Source of the DNA: JAMHWF01 sp048500255
GTDB lineage: Bacteria > Pseudomonadota > Gammaproteobacteria > Burkholderiales > Burkholderiaceae_C
Direction: 5' to 3'
DNA: 64,000 nt
Assembly (NCBI GenBank): GCA_048500255.1
Contig: JASNYH010000001.1
Span: 682,001 to 746,000, forward strand
Shown here: piece after piece, positions 11,225 to 20,791 of the stretch
How positions within the stretch are numbered: the first letter of the stretch is position 1
Layout of the letters: every line of letters starts with the position of its first letter
The notes under the pieces: generated by a model
The model's database searches: none
Seen by the model: only the letters and a program-made list of their open reading frames with translations
What the model was told of the DNA's origin: nothing
Program-made: the position numbers and the translations under genes

Positions 11225-12928
11225 ATGCGCATCCGCAGGACCCGCCGAGGCCTCGCGCTGCAGGCCGTCGCCGGCACCAACGTCGTGCTGCTCGGCATGG
11301 ACATGCCGCAGGCCGACTGCGCCGGCCACCTCGGCTTCGCGGTGCACCGCACCGACCACACCGAAGGCAACGCCGGCTGGCTCTGCGGCATGAAGACGTT
11401 CGAGGCCACCGACCCCGGCCTCGGCCCCGAAGCGCGCTACACGACGGACCGCCATCCGATCCAGGGCTTCACCTGGTCGGACTTCAGCGCCAAACCCGAC
11501 CACCGCTACACCTACCGCGTGCAGGCGCTGCGCGGCACGCCGGCGGCGCTCGAGCCGTACAAGGAGGTCGACCTCGAGGTGCAGACGGAGTCGGAGTTCG
11601 GCGGCAACCACGACGTCTTCTTCAACCGCGGCGCGGCGGCGTCGCAGGAGTACCAGCGCCGCTTCGAGGGCATCCCGCCCGACCCGAAGAACCCGCTCGA
11701 CCCTCGCTGGGCCTGGCTGTCGCGCCACGTGATGGAGGCCATCGTCGCCTTCACCGGCCGCGCCGCCGGCCGCGGCTGGGGCCTGCGCGTCGCCGCCTAC
11801 GAGTTCCGCCTGCCTGCCTTCGCGCACGAGCTGCGCAAGGCGCACCTGCGCGGCGCCGACGTGAAGATCCTCTACGACGGCAACGCCAACCCGCCCGGCG
11901 ACGACGGCACCGTGTTCCCACGCGACGAGAACCGCGCCGCCGTCGCCGCGGCGCGCATCAAGGGGCTGGCGCGCGAGCGCGTGACGCGCGCCGACGTGAA
12001 GCAGCCGCCGATCTCGCACCACAAGTTCATCGTGCTGACGAAGGACGGCCGCGCCGTCGCCGTGCTGACCGGGTCGACCAACTTCTCGCTCGGCGGCGTG
12101 TTCGGCCAGTCCAACGTCGTGCACTGCGTCGACGATCCGGCCGTGGCGCAGGCCTATCTCGACTGCTGGGACGAGATCGCGCGCAACCCGCCGCACGGCG
12201 CGCTGCGCGACGCGCTCGAAGCGCGCCACCGCGTGCCCGACGGCCTGCCGCCGCCGGGCACCGGCGTGCTGCTGAGCCCGCGCCGCTCGCTCGACGCGCT
12301 GCGCTGGTACGCCGAACGCGCGCGCGAGGCGCCGCGCGCGCTGTTCATGACCTTCGCCTTCGGCATGAACGACGAGTTCAAGCAGGTCTACCGCGAAGGC
12401 CGGGCGCCGCTGCGCTATGCGCTGCTCGACAAGCTGATCGCCTCGGGCGTGCGCCGCGAGCAGCGCGCCGCCGCCGAGGCCGAGATGCGTGCGCTGCGCG
12501 CGCTGCCGCAGAACCGCTTCGCCGTCGGCAACCTGCTGGCGACCAACCGCTTCGACCGCTGGGTGCGCGAGACGCTGACGGGCCTCAACAGCCACGTGCG
12601 CTACGTTCACACCAAGTTCATGCTCGTCGACCCGCTCGGCCGCGACCCGCTCGTCGTCACCGGCTCGGCCAACTTCAGCGAGGCGTCGACGACGGCCAAC
12701 GACGAGAACATGCTCGTGATCCGCGGCGACACGCGCGTCGCCGATCTCTACGTCGGCGAGTACATGCGGCTGTGGAACCACTACGCGTTCCGCGAATGGG
12801 CCGCGGCGCAGCCGCATCCGTCGGACGCCAGGTTCCGCCACCTCGACACGAGCGACCGCTGGTGGCGCGGCTATTTCGGCGACACGGAGCGCAGCCGCCA
12901 GCGCCGCTACTTCTCGGGTGCGAGCTGA
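11225..12928 (+). CDS. Phospholipase D-like domain protein
   Basis: A 567-residue protein with two PLD-type motifs in the C-terminal two thirds. The first is HHKFIVLTKDG followed by LTGSTNFS (about residue 263). The second is HTKFMLVD followed by VTGSANFS (about residue 463). In the first motif the residue four after the Lys is Thr rather than Asp, with an Asp two residues later, so the site is slightly irregular. The first 150 residues look like a beta-rich module (HPIQGFTWSDF, YTYRVQALRG). No signal peptide is apparent. A strong ribosome binding site (AGGAGGGG) precedes the ATG. The substrate could be phospholipid or nucleic acid; I cannot choose. Confidence 0.75.
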   Translation: MRIRRTRRGLALQAVAGTNVVLLGMDMPQADCAGHLGFAVHRTDHTEGNAGWLCGMKTFEATDPGLGPEARYTTDRHPIQGFTWSDFSAKPDHRYTYRVQALRGTPAALEPYKEVDLEVQTESEFGGNHDVFFNRGAAASQEYQRRFEGIPPDPKNPLDPRWAWLSRHVMEAIVAFTGRAAGRGWGLRVAAYEFRLPAFAHELRKAHLRGADVKILYDGNANPPGDDGTVFPRDENRAAVAAARIKGLARERVTRADVKQPPISHHKFIVLTKDGRAVAVLTGSTNFSLGGVFGQSNVVHCVDDPAVAQAYLDCWDEIARNPPHGALRDALEARHRVPDGLPPPGTGVLLSPRRSLDALRWYAERAREAPRALFMTFAFGMNDEFKQVYREGRAPLRYALLDKLIASGVRREQRAAAEAEMRALRALPQNRFAVGNLLATNRFDRWVRETLTGLNSHVRYVHTKFMLVDPLGRDPLVVTGSANFSEASTTANDENMLVIRGDTRVADLYVGEYMRLWNHYAFREWAAAQPHPSDARFRHLDTSDRWWRGYFGDTERSRQRRYFSGAS

Positions 12929-14172
12929 CGCACGACCTGCTGCGGATACGGGATCTCGATGCCCGCGGCGCTCAGGGCGCGCAGGATCGCGTAGTTGACC
13001 GCCGAACGTACGTTGGCCGTACCCTTGAGCGGATCGTCGATCGTGAACGCCACGGCGAGCTCGAGCCCCTGCGGCGCGAACGACTGCAGCTGCACCTCGG
13101 GCGACGGCTCGGCGAGCACGCGCGGCACCTCGCGCACCGCGGCGAGCAGCTTCGGGCCCAGCACGTCGAGGTCGGTGCCGTAGGGCACGACGACGACGCT
13201 GACCAGCCCCGTCTTCGTGTCGGCGAGCGACGAGTTCTCGACGCGCTGCGTGATGAACATCTCGTTGGGCACGATCGACTCGCGGCCGTTGAGCGCGCGC
13301 ACCACGGTGTAGCGGGTCTTGATGTCGGTGATGCGGCCCTCGAAGTTGTCGACCTTGATCATGTCGCCGATGCGCACACCACGCTCGGCCAGCACGACGA
13401 AGCCGCTGACATAGTTGCTCGCGAGCTTCTGCAGCCCGAAGCCGATGCCCACGCCGACGGCGCCGCCGAGCACGCCGAGCGCCGTCAGGTCGATGCCGGC
13501 GGCCGACAGCGCGATCAGCAGCGCGACGAACAGCAGCACGGCGCGCAGCGCGTTGGCGGCGATCTTGCGCACCGACAGGTCCTGCCCCACGGAACCCTTG
13601 AGCAACCGCCCCTCGATCGCCGCCGAGATCCACAGCGCCACCACCAGCACGGCGACGGCCGACAGCGCGCCCTGCAGCAGGTTGAGCAGCGACAACTGCG
13701 TCGCGCCGACCTGCCAGCGCAGGTCGTCCATCTCGTCGAGCAGGCGCGGCAGCACGCCCATGATCCACAGCACGACGGCCAGCCATGCGATCCACGACAC
13801 GCTGCGCTCGACGGTGCGCATCACGCGCGACTCCGGGAAGGCGCGGCGCAGCACGCGCACCAGCAGCCGGATCACGACGAGCGAGGTGAGGATCGGCAGC
13901 ACGATGCGGAACACGCTGGTCGGCGCGCTCGCCGGCCAGAACTGGCGCGCCCCCACGGCGAGCAGCAAGGCGACGACGGGGAACAGCAGTCCGTCGACGA
14001 CGCGCTTGCCGAACCACACCGACTGCGGCCGCGGCGTGCCGCGCAGCAGGCGCACGACGACCCAGGCCACGCCGAGGCAGCCGACGAGCACGGCCGCCTG
14101 GACCGCCGCCTCGCGCTCGAACAGCGAGGCAGCGAGCGCGACCAGCTCGTCGTAGGTCAGCGCGCGCGCCAC
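12907..14172 (-). CDS. MscS-family mechanosensitive channel
   Basis: A 421-residue membrane protein with several N-terminal hydrophobic segments. The pore-lining region rich in Gly and Ala (LGVLGGAVGVGIGFGLQKLA) follows, then the MscS beta domain (GDMIKVDNFEGRITDIKTRYT and IVPNEMFI). This is the usual layout of MscK/YnaI-like channels that release solutes on hypo-osmotic shock (family knowledge). Start is GTG at 14172, seven bases after the stop of the histone-deacetylase-like gene, so the two are probably one transcript. The 3' end overlaps the convergent PLD-like gene by 22 bases. Confidence 0.9.
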   Translation of the reverse strand: MARALTYDELVALAASLFEREAAVQAAVLVGCLGVAWVVVRLLRGTPRPQSVWFGKRVVDGLLFPVVALLLAVGARQFWPASAPTSVFRIVLPILTSLVVIRLLVRVLRRAFPESRVMRTVERSVSWIAWLAVVLWIMGVLPRLLDEMDDLRWQVGATQLSLLNLLQGALSAVAVLVVALWISAAIEGRLLKGSVGQDLSVRKIAANALRAVLLFVALLIALSAAGIDLTALGVLGGAVGVGIGFGLQKLASNYVSGFVVLAERGVRIGDMIKVDNFEGRITDIKTRYTVVRALNGRESIVPNEMFITQRVENSSLADTKTGLVSVVVVPYGTDLDVLGPKLLAAVREVPRVLAEPSPEVQLQSFAPQGLELAVAFTIDDPLKGTANVRSAVNYAILRALSAAGIEIPYPQQVVRQLAPEK

Positions 14173-14179
14173 GACCCGC

Positions 14180-15118
14180 TCAGGCGAGGCCGGCGAGCAC
14201 GCGCAGGTGCGCCCCGACGCTGCGCGCCAGCGCGCTCAGGTTGTAGCCGCCCTCGAGGCACGACACGATGCGCCCGTTGGCATGGCGGCGCGCCACGTCC
14301 ATCAGCTGCTGCGTGATCCAGGCGTAGTCGGCCTCGACGAGGCCGAGCTGGCCGAGGTCGTCCTCGCGGTGCGCGTCGAAGCCGGCGCTGATGAAGATCA
14401 TCTGCGGCTTGAACTCCTCGAGCCGCGGCAACCAGTGCTGTTCGATCAGCTCGCGGATCGCCGGGCCGCGTGTGTACGCCGGCACCGGCAGGTTGACCAT
14501 GTTGGTGCCCATCGGCACGCCGCCGCTGTACGGATAGAACGGGTGCTGGAAGATGCCGCACATCAGCACGCGCTCGTCGCCGGCGAGGATGTCCTCGGTG
14601 CCGTTGCCGTGATGCACGTCGAAGTCGACGACGGCGACGCGCTCGATGCCGCGCACGTCGAGCGCATGGCGCGCCGCGATGGCGATGTTGTTGAGGAAGC
14701 AGAAGCCCATCGCGGCTTCGCGCGTCGCATGGTGGCCGGGCGGGCGGATCGCGCAGAAGGCGTTGCTCGCCTCGCCGTCGATCACGGCGTCGGTCGCCGC
14801 CACGGCGGCGCCGGCGGCGCGCTGCACGGCGTCCCAGGTGCTGGCGCAGGCGACGGTGTCGGGGTCGAGCGCGCGCATCTCGCCGCCGATGCGCACCTGC
14901 TCGAGGAAGTCGAGCAGCTCGGCGACGTAGCCCGCCGTGTGCGCCAGCTCGATGTCGCTGCGCGCCACCGGCGGTGCGTCGCGGTGCTGGAGCGCGGCGT
15001 CGAGGCCGCTGGCCAGCAGATGGTCGCCGATCGCGTCGAGGCGCTGAGGGCATTCGGGGTGGCCCCGGCCCATGTCGTGGGCACGGCACTCGGGCGGCTG
15101 GAAGTAGACGGTCGTCAT
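14180..15118 (-). CDS. Histone deacetylase-like (class II) hydrolase
   Basis: A 312-residue arginase/deacetylase-fold zinc enzyme. Characteristic motifs are GHPECPQR near the N-terminus, RPPGHHA, the zinc-binding VDFDVHHGNGTEDI and SAGFDAHREDDLG. Bacterial members deacetylate small acetyl-polyamines or acetoin-related compounds rather than histones (family knowledge), so the substrate is open. The ATG at 15118 (MTTVYFQPPE) is preferred over upstream in-frame starts because the domain begins immediately after it. It diverges from moxR with only 37 bases between start codons, so the two promoters must overlap. Confidence 0.9.
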   Translation of the reverse strand: MTTVYFQPPECRAHDMGRGHPECPQRLDAIGDHLLASGLDAALQHRDAPPVARSDIELAHTAGYVAELLDFLEQVRIGGEMRALDPDTVACASTWDAVQRAAGAAVAATDAVIDGEASNAFCAIRPPGHHATREAAMGFCFLNNIAIAARHALDVRGIERVAVVDFDVHHGNGTEDILAGDERVLMCGIFQHPFYPYSGGVPMGTNMVNLPVPAYTRGPAIRELIEQHWLPRLEEFKPQMIFISAGFDAHREDDLGQLGLVEADYAWITQQLMDVARRHANGRIVSCLEGGYNLSALARSVGAHLRVLAGLA

Positions 15119-15155
15119 CGCGTTGTCTCGGCGCATTTCGGGTAAGTTCTCGGCC

Positions 15156-16078
<923 letters not shown>

Positions 16079-16079
<1 letters not shown>

Positions 16080-17128
16080 TGCCCCCCACGCGGAGCGCCT
16101 TCGGCGCTCCCCCCCAGGGGGGCGCCGCCAGCCGACCGGCGAAGCCGGATCCGCGGCAGCCGCTCGGTTTCCTGCGCGACACGCGCCGGCGCCTGCGCCG
16201 CTGGTGGCAGGCACGCCTGCCGTGCAGCGACACGCAGTCGCTGACGCAGCGCAACGTCTACATCCTGCCGACGCGCGCCGGGCTGCTGTTCGCGGCCACG
16301 CTCGTCGTGCTGCTGCTGGCGTCGATCAACTACCAGCTGAGCCTGGGCTACGTGCTCACCTTCCTGCTCGCCGGCAGCGGCACGGTGTCGATGCACCTGA
16401 CGCACGGCACGCTGCGCGGCCTGACGCTGCACCTGCGCGCGCCGCAGCCGGTGCACGCCGGCGACGCCGCGCTGCTCGACATCGTGCTGACGGCCGACGC
16501 GCGCGCGCGCCACGGCGTCGGCCTGCGCCTCGAGGCGAGCGACGACGAGCGCGCCGCGACGAGCTGGATCGACGTGCCGGCGGGCGCGCAGGCCGCGGCG
16601 CGCGTGAGCTTCGTGCCGGCGGCGCGCGGCCGCCACGACGTGCCGCCGCTCGTCGTCGAGACGCGCTTCCCGCTCGGCCTGTTCCGCGCCTGGAGCGTGT
16701 GGCGGCCGGCGGCGCAGGTCCTCGTGTGGCCGCGCGCCGAGCAGCCGGCGGCGCCGCTGCCGGCCGCGCCGGTGGCCGCCGCGGCGAGCGGCGTCGCACG
16801 CCGCGCCGAAGGCGGCGACGCCGACGGCGTGCGGCCCTACCGGCGCGGCGATCCGCTGCGCCGCGTGCTGTGGAAGAAGGCGGCGCGCAGCGGCGAGCTC
16901 GTCAGCCGCGACACCGGCAGCACGCTGCAGCACGAGCTGTGGCTCGACTACGCGCACTGCGGCGCGCGCGACGCCGAGTCGCGGCTGTCGCGGCTTGCGG
17001 CCTGGGTGCTCGCCGCCGAGCGCGCCGGCGTCGACCACGGGCTGCGCCTGCCCGGCGTCGAGCTCGCGCCGTCGCACGGCGACGCGCACCGCCGCCGCTG
17101 CCTGGAGGCGTTGGCACTGTGGCGGTGA
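16079..17128 (+). CDS. DUF58 domain protein
   Basis: A 349-residue protein. Two hydrophobic stretches near residues 60-105 (LLFAATLVVLLLASINYQL; YVLTFLLAGSG) are followed by a soluble region and the DUF58 signature region (DGVRPYRRGDPLRRVLWKKAARSGEL). DUF58 proteins accompany MoxR and are thought to be its partners. The only usable start is the ATG overlapping the moxR stop. As a result the first 30 or so codons (Pro/Ala/Gly-rich) are the translation of a palindromic GC repeat, and the conserved part begins after it. Function is not established beyond the conserved neighbourhood. Confidence 0.88.
16082..16148. repeat. REP-like GC-rich palindromic element, copy 1
   Basis: Successive inverted repeats: GGAGCGCC-TTC-GGCGCTCC (16092-16110), CCCCCC-A-GGGGGG (16110-16122) and CCGGC-GAA-GCCGG further on. 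It lies inside the first codons of the DUF58 gene. A related but not identical element occurs at the other end of the same gene. I recall similar elements as interspersed repeats in Burkholderiales genomes, but copy number cannot be judged from this window. Confidence 0.55.
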
Positions 17129-17134
17129 GTGCCG

Positions 17135-17190
17135 CACGGCCGCCCGAACGCGCTCGCTCCCCCTCGGGGGCGCCCGCCCGCAGGGCCGTG
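17135..17190. repeat. REP-like GC-rich palindromic element, copy 2
   Basis: CACGGCC (17135-17141) pairs with GGCCGTG (17184-17190), enclosing CCCCC-TC-GGGGG (17159-17170) and a GGGCGCCCGCCC stretch. It fills the short spacer between the DUF58 and transglutaminase genes, where it could form a stem-loop in the mRNA. Confidence 0.5.
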
Positions 17191-17201
17191 GGGTGCCCTC
17201 G

Positions 17202-19235
17202 ATGAGTGTCGCGACCGCGCCGCAGCGGCCGGCGTGGCCGGGCTGGCGCCACCTGCCGCGCGAGACGCGCGACACGCTGTTCCTGCTCGGCGTCATCGCC
17301 TGGACCGTCGTGCCGCACGTGCCGCGGCTGCCGTGGTGGTGCTCGCTGATGACGGGCGCGATGCTGGCGTGGCGCGCGCTGCTGGCGCTGCGCAACGCGC
17401 CGCTGCCGCCGCGCTGGCTCGTCGTCGTGCTGCTCGTCGCCGTCGGCGTGCTGACGCTGCTGTCGCACCGCACTCTCCTCGGTCGCGACGCCGGCGTGAC
17501 GCTCGTCGTCGCGATGATGGCGCTCAAGACGCTCGAGCTGCGCGCGCGGCGCGACGCCTTCGTCGTCTTCTTCCTCGGCTTCTTCGTCGTGCTGACGCAG
17601 TTCCTGCAGTCGCAGTCGATCGCCGTCGCCGCGGCAATGCTCGTCTCGGTGTGGGGCCTCATGACGGCGCTCGTGCTCGCGCACATGCCGGCCGGCCGGC
17701 CGGCGATCGCGCAGGCCGGCCGGCTCGCCGCGCGCACGGCGCTGCTCGGTGCGCCCGTGATGGCGCTGCTGTTCCTGCTGTTCCCGCGCATCGGGCCGCT
17801 GTGGGGCGTGCCGCAGGACACGGCGGCGACGACGGGCCTGGGCGAGCGCATCGCGCTCGGCGACGTGGCCGAGCTCGCGCTCGACGACAGCGTGGCGCTG
17901 CGGCTGCGCTTCGACGGCGCGCCGCCGCCGCGTCCGGCGCTCTACCTGCGCGGCCCGGTGCTTGGCGCCTTCGACGGCCGCGAGTGGCGGCGCAGCGAGC
18001 GCAGCGCCATGACGGCGCGCGCCGGCGAGCTGCGCGTCGACGGACCGGCGCTGCGCTACGAGATGACGCTCGAGCCGCTGCGCCTGGCGTCGCTGCCGCT
18101 GCTCGAGATGACGCCGGCGATGCCGCCGATCGAAGGCCTCGCACTGCGCCGCCGTGCAGACGGCCAATGGATCGCCGACCGGCCGATCACGCAGCGGCTG
18201 CGCTTCACGACGGACGCGCACCTCGCCTTCGAGCACGGGCCGCGCGCCGACGACGCGTCGCTGCGCGAGTTCGTCGCGCTGCCCGAGGGCTACAACCCGC
18301 GCATGCTGGCGTGGGCTGCGCAGCTGCGCGCGGCACGGCCCGGCGCCGATGCGCGCGCGCTGGCTCGGGCCGTCGTCGAGCACCTCGAGCGCGGCGGCTA
18401 TGTCTACACGCTCGAGCCCGGCGTCTACGGCCGCCACGCGATCGACGAGTTCTGGTTCGACCGCAAGCTCGGCTTCTGCGAGCACTACGCCGCCGCCTTC
18501 GTCGTCGCGATGCGCGCGATGGGCGTGCCGGCGCGCATCGTCACCGGCTACCAGGGCGCCGACTCCACGCTGCAGGACGGCTGGCTCGTCGTGCGCAACA
18601 GCTATGCCCACGCCTGGGCGGAGTACTGGCAGCCGGGCGCAGGCTGGCTGCGCGCCGACCCCACGGCGGCCGCCGCGCCCGATCGCATCGGCGTGAGCCG
18701 CTCGCTCGCCGCGCCGCCGGGCGCCGTCGCCGGCGCGATCGCGGCGATCGCGCCCGGCCTGCTCGCCCGCCTGCGCAGCGGCTGGGAGCTCGTCAACCAT
18801 CGCTGGAGCCAGTGGGTGCTCGACTATTCGCGCGGCCGGCAGCTCGACCTGCTGCGCGAGTTCGGCCTGCGCCATCCCGGCTGGGAGGACCTGGCGCTGC
18901 TGCTGATCGGGTCGCTGGTCGCGCTGGCGCTCGCCGGCGCGGCCTGGGCGGCGTGGGACCGCCACCGCCAGGATCCTTGGTCACGCCTGCGCGCGCGCGT
19001 GCAGCGCGAGCTGCGCCGCTGCGGCGTCGACGCCGCGCCGCACGAGGCGCTGCGCACGCTGGCGGCACGGCTGCGCGACGTGCACGGCGGCGCGGCCCAT
19101 GCGCCGGCGGCGCGGCTCGACGCGCTCGATCGCCTGCGCTACGGCCCCGCGGCCGCGCGCCGTCCGCCGCGCGACTGGTGGCCGGGCTTTCGCGCCGCGC
19201 TGCGCGACGCAGCGGTGCGCCGCGCGCCTCGATAA
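17202..19235 (+). CDS. TgpA-type transglutaminase-like membrane protein
   Basis: A 677-residue protein. A DUF3488-type N-terminal region with several membrane helices (about 20-200) is followed by a periplasmic transglutaminase core: Cys in KLGFCEHYAAAF, His in NSYAHAWAEYW and Asp in RADPTAA form the expected triad. A further membrane helix (LALLLIGSLVALALAGAAWAAW) precedes a DUF4129-like tail. The architecture matches TgpA of Pseudomonas, an inner-membrane protein with a periplasmic transglutaminase domain. It is third in the moxR-DUF58 operon. The ATG at 17202 directly follows the REP-like spacer; the frame is open upstream. Confidence 0.92.
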   Translation: MSVATAPQRPAWPGWRHLPRETRDTLFLLGVIAWTVVPHVPRLPWWCSLMTGAMLAWRALLALRNAPLPPRWLVVVLLVAVGVLTLLSHRTLLGRDAGVTLVVAMMALKTLELRARRDAFVVFFLGFFVVLTQFLQSQSIAVAAAMLVSVWGLMTALVLAHMPAGRPAIAQAGRLAARTALLGAPVMALLFLLFPRIGPLWGVPQDTAATTGLGERIALGDVAELALDDSVALRLRFDGAPPPRPALYLRGPVLGAFDGREWRRSERSAMTARAGELRVDGPALRYEMTLEPLRLASLPLLEMTPAMPPIEGLALRRRADGQWIADRPITQRLRFTTDAHLAFEHGPRADDASLREFVALPEGYNPRMLAWAAQLRAARPGADARALARAVVEHLERGGYVYTLEPGVYGRHAIDEFWFDRKLGFCEHYAAAFVVAMRAMGVPARIVTGYQGADSTLQDGWLVVRNSYAHAWAEYWQPGAGWLRADPTAAAAPDRIGVSRSLAAPPGAVAGAIAAIAPGLLARLRSGWELVNHRWSQWVLDYSRGRQLDLLREFGLRHPGWEDLALLLIGSLVALALAGAAWAAWDRHRQDPWSRLRARVQRELRRCGVDAAPHEALRTLAARLRDVHGGAAHAPAARLDALDRLRYGPAAARRPPRDWWPGFRAALRDAAVRRAPR

Positions 19236-19236
19236 T
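19231..19236 (+). promoter_or_regulatory. -10-like element just before mltB
   Basis: GATAAT eight bases before the mltB ATG, overlapping the stop codon of the upstream gene. If used, the transcript would start at or next to the ATG, giving a leaderless message. No -35 is evident. Confidence 0.25.
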
Positions 19237-19243
19237 CGAGCCC

Positions 19244-20413
19244 ATGCGCAGGCGGTGGTGCGAGGCAGTGGCGGCGACGGTGCTGGCGTGCGCGCTGGGC
19301 ACGGCGTGCGCCGCCGGCCGCAAGGCGCCGCCGGCCGAGGGCCCGCGCTATGCCGAGCGAGCCGACGCGCAGCGCTTCGCCGACGAGGTGGCGGTGCTCT
19401 ACGGGCTCGATGCGCAATGGGTGCGCGACGTGATCGCCGACGCGCGCCAGGTGCCGGCCGTCGCGCGCGCCATCATGCCGCCGCCCGCCGGCGTCGCGAA
19501 GAACTGGGCGCTCTATCGCAGCCGCTTCATCGACGCGGCGCGCGTGCGCGCCGGCCTCGCGTTCTGGCGCGACAACGTCGCCTGGCTGGCCAAGGCGCGG
19601 GCGTTGTACGGCGTGCCGCCCGAGATCGTCGTCGGCATCGTCGGCGTCGAGACGATCTACGGCCAGCAGATGGGCAGCTTTCGCGTCGTCGACGCGCTGG
19701 CCACGCTGGCGTTCGACTTCCCGAGCGGGCGTTCGGACCGGAGCGCGTTCTTTCGCGACGAGCTCGAGCAGCTGCTGCTGCTGTGCCACCTCGAGGACCG
19801 CGACCCGCTCGCGCTGAAGGGCTCGTACGCCGGCGCGATGGGCATGCCGCAGTTCATGCCGAGCAGCTGGCTGCGCTTCGCGATCGACTTCGACCACGAC
19901 GGCGCGATCGACCTGCACCGCAACGCCGCCGACGTGATCGGCTCGGTGGCGCACTACCTCGCGCAGTTCGGCTGGGTGCCGGGCGAGCCGACGCACTATG
20001 CCGTCGAGCCGCCCGCCGACGCGGCCGAGCGCGCCGCGCTGCTCGCGCCCGACATCCTGCCGAGCTTCGACGCCGCCGAGTTCGCGCGCCGCGGCGCACG
20101 CCTCACGCCCGAGGCCGAGGCTCACACCGGCAAGCTGGCGCTCGTCGAGCTGCAGAACGGCGCGGCGCCGCCGAGCTACGTCGCGGGCACGCAGAACTTC
20201 TACGCGATCACGCGCTACAACTGGTCGAGCTATTACGCGATGGCCGTCATCGAACTCGGCGCCGCAGTGGCGCGCGAGGCGGCGCTAGTCGGGGTCAGCC
20301 TCGGTGGCGCAACGCCAGCGCTGTCACCACTTGGTGAAGCCGCTGATCAGGTCGTCGGGCAGCGTGTCGAGCGGCACGTCGGAGACTTCGAGGCCGTGCC
20401 GCAGGTCGAGTGA
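19244..20413 (+). CDS. Lytic murein transglycosylase B family
   Basis: Cleaves peptidoglycan glycan strands to form anhydromuropeptides. It is 389 residues. The N-terminus is a signal-type hydrophobic segment ending in LGTACAAG, where the Cys suggests a possible lipoprotein. The catalytic Glu lies in GIVGVETIYGQQMG, followed by ALKGSYAGAMGMPQFMPSSW and the C-terminal GTQNFYAITRYNWSSYYAMAV. The conserved domain ends about 43 residues before the stop. The extra tail overlaps the convergent small gene by 90 bases and has no family resemblance, so the natural 3' end may be altered. It is nine bases after the transglutaminase gene. Confidence 0.9.
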   Translation: MRRRWCEAVAATVLACALGTACAAGRKAPPAEGPRYAERADAQRFADEVAVLYGLDAQWVRDVIADARQVPAVARAIMPPPAGVAKNWALYRSRFIDAARVRAGLAFWRDNVAWLAKARALYGVPPEIVVGIVGVETIYGQQMGSFRVVDALATLAFDFPSGRSDRSAFFRDELEQLLLLCHLEDRDPLALKGSYAGAMGMPQFMPSSWLRFAIDFDHDGAIDLHRNAADVIGSVAHYLAQFGWVPGEPTHYAVEPPADAAERAALLAPDILPSFDAAEFARRGARLTPEAEAHTGKLALVELQNGAAPPSYVAGTQNFYAITRYNWSSYYAMAVIELGAAVAREAALVGVSLGGATPALSPLGEAADQVVGQRVERHVGDFEAVPQVE

Positions 20414-20599
20414 CGAGGCATACCAGCCGCGCGCCGTGGGCGGGCGCGTCGTGTCTTCGTCGACATGCTCGTCGACGGCGGCGGCTTCCACCGGCACCGC
20501 GGCCGCAGCCATGCCGGCCGCCGGCTCGACCGACTCGACGGTGCGCCGCACGGCGCGACCGCGAAGATCGCGCGGGCGGGACGTGAACGACATCCTCAT
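20324..20599 (-). CDS. Conserved-looking small hypothetical protein
   Basis: A 91-residue protein not recognised. It begins MRMSFTSRPRD and has a low-complexity Ala/Val/Glu middle. It ends with a well-formed segment (GWYASSLDLRHGLEVSDVP) followed by a Leu-rich turn and TKW at the C-terminus. Reality is supported by an AGGAG ribosome binding site seven bases before the ATG at 20599 and by non-random composition of the C-terminal part. The start codon reading TTG further upstream lacks such a site. It converges on and overlaps the mltB tail. Function unknown. Confidence 0.6.
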   Translation of the reverse strand: MRMSFTSRPRDLRGRAVRRTVESVEPAAGMAAAAVPVEAAAVDEHVDEDTTRPPTARGWYASSLDLRHGLEVSDVPLDTLPDDLISGFTKW

Positions 20600-20791
20600 C
20601 GCCTGCTCCTGCAAGGATCCGACTCCGACGGGATTGTTTCCCCGGGGCCACGGCGTGAACTATCCCACGAATCGGCGGCCCGCTCGCGTTCACCGAGGGC
20701 TGTGCGAGGTGGCGTTACCTTGCGTTACACGCGGGCTCGCACCGCCCGATCGCGCGGCGTCCGGTTCGCGCATCGCCTGCCGCGCCGCCGA

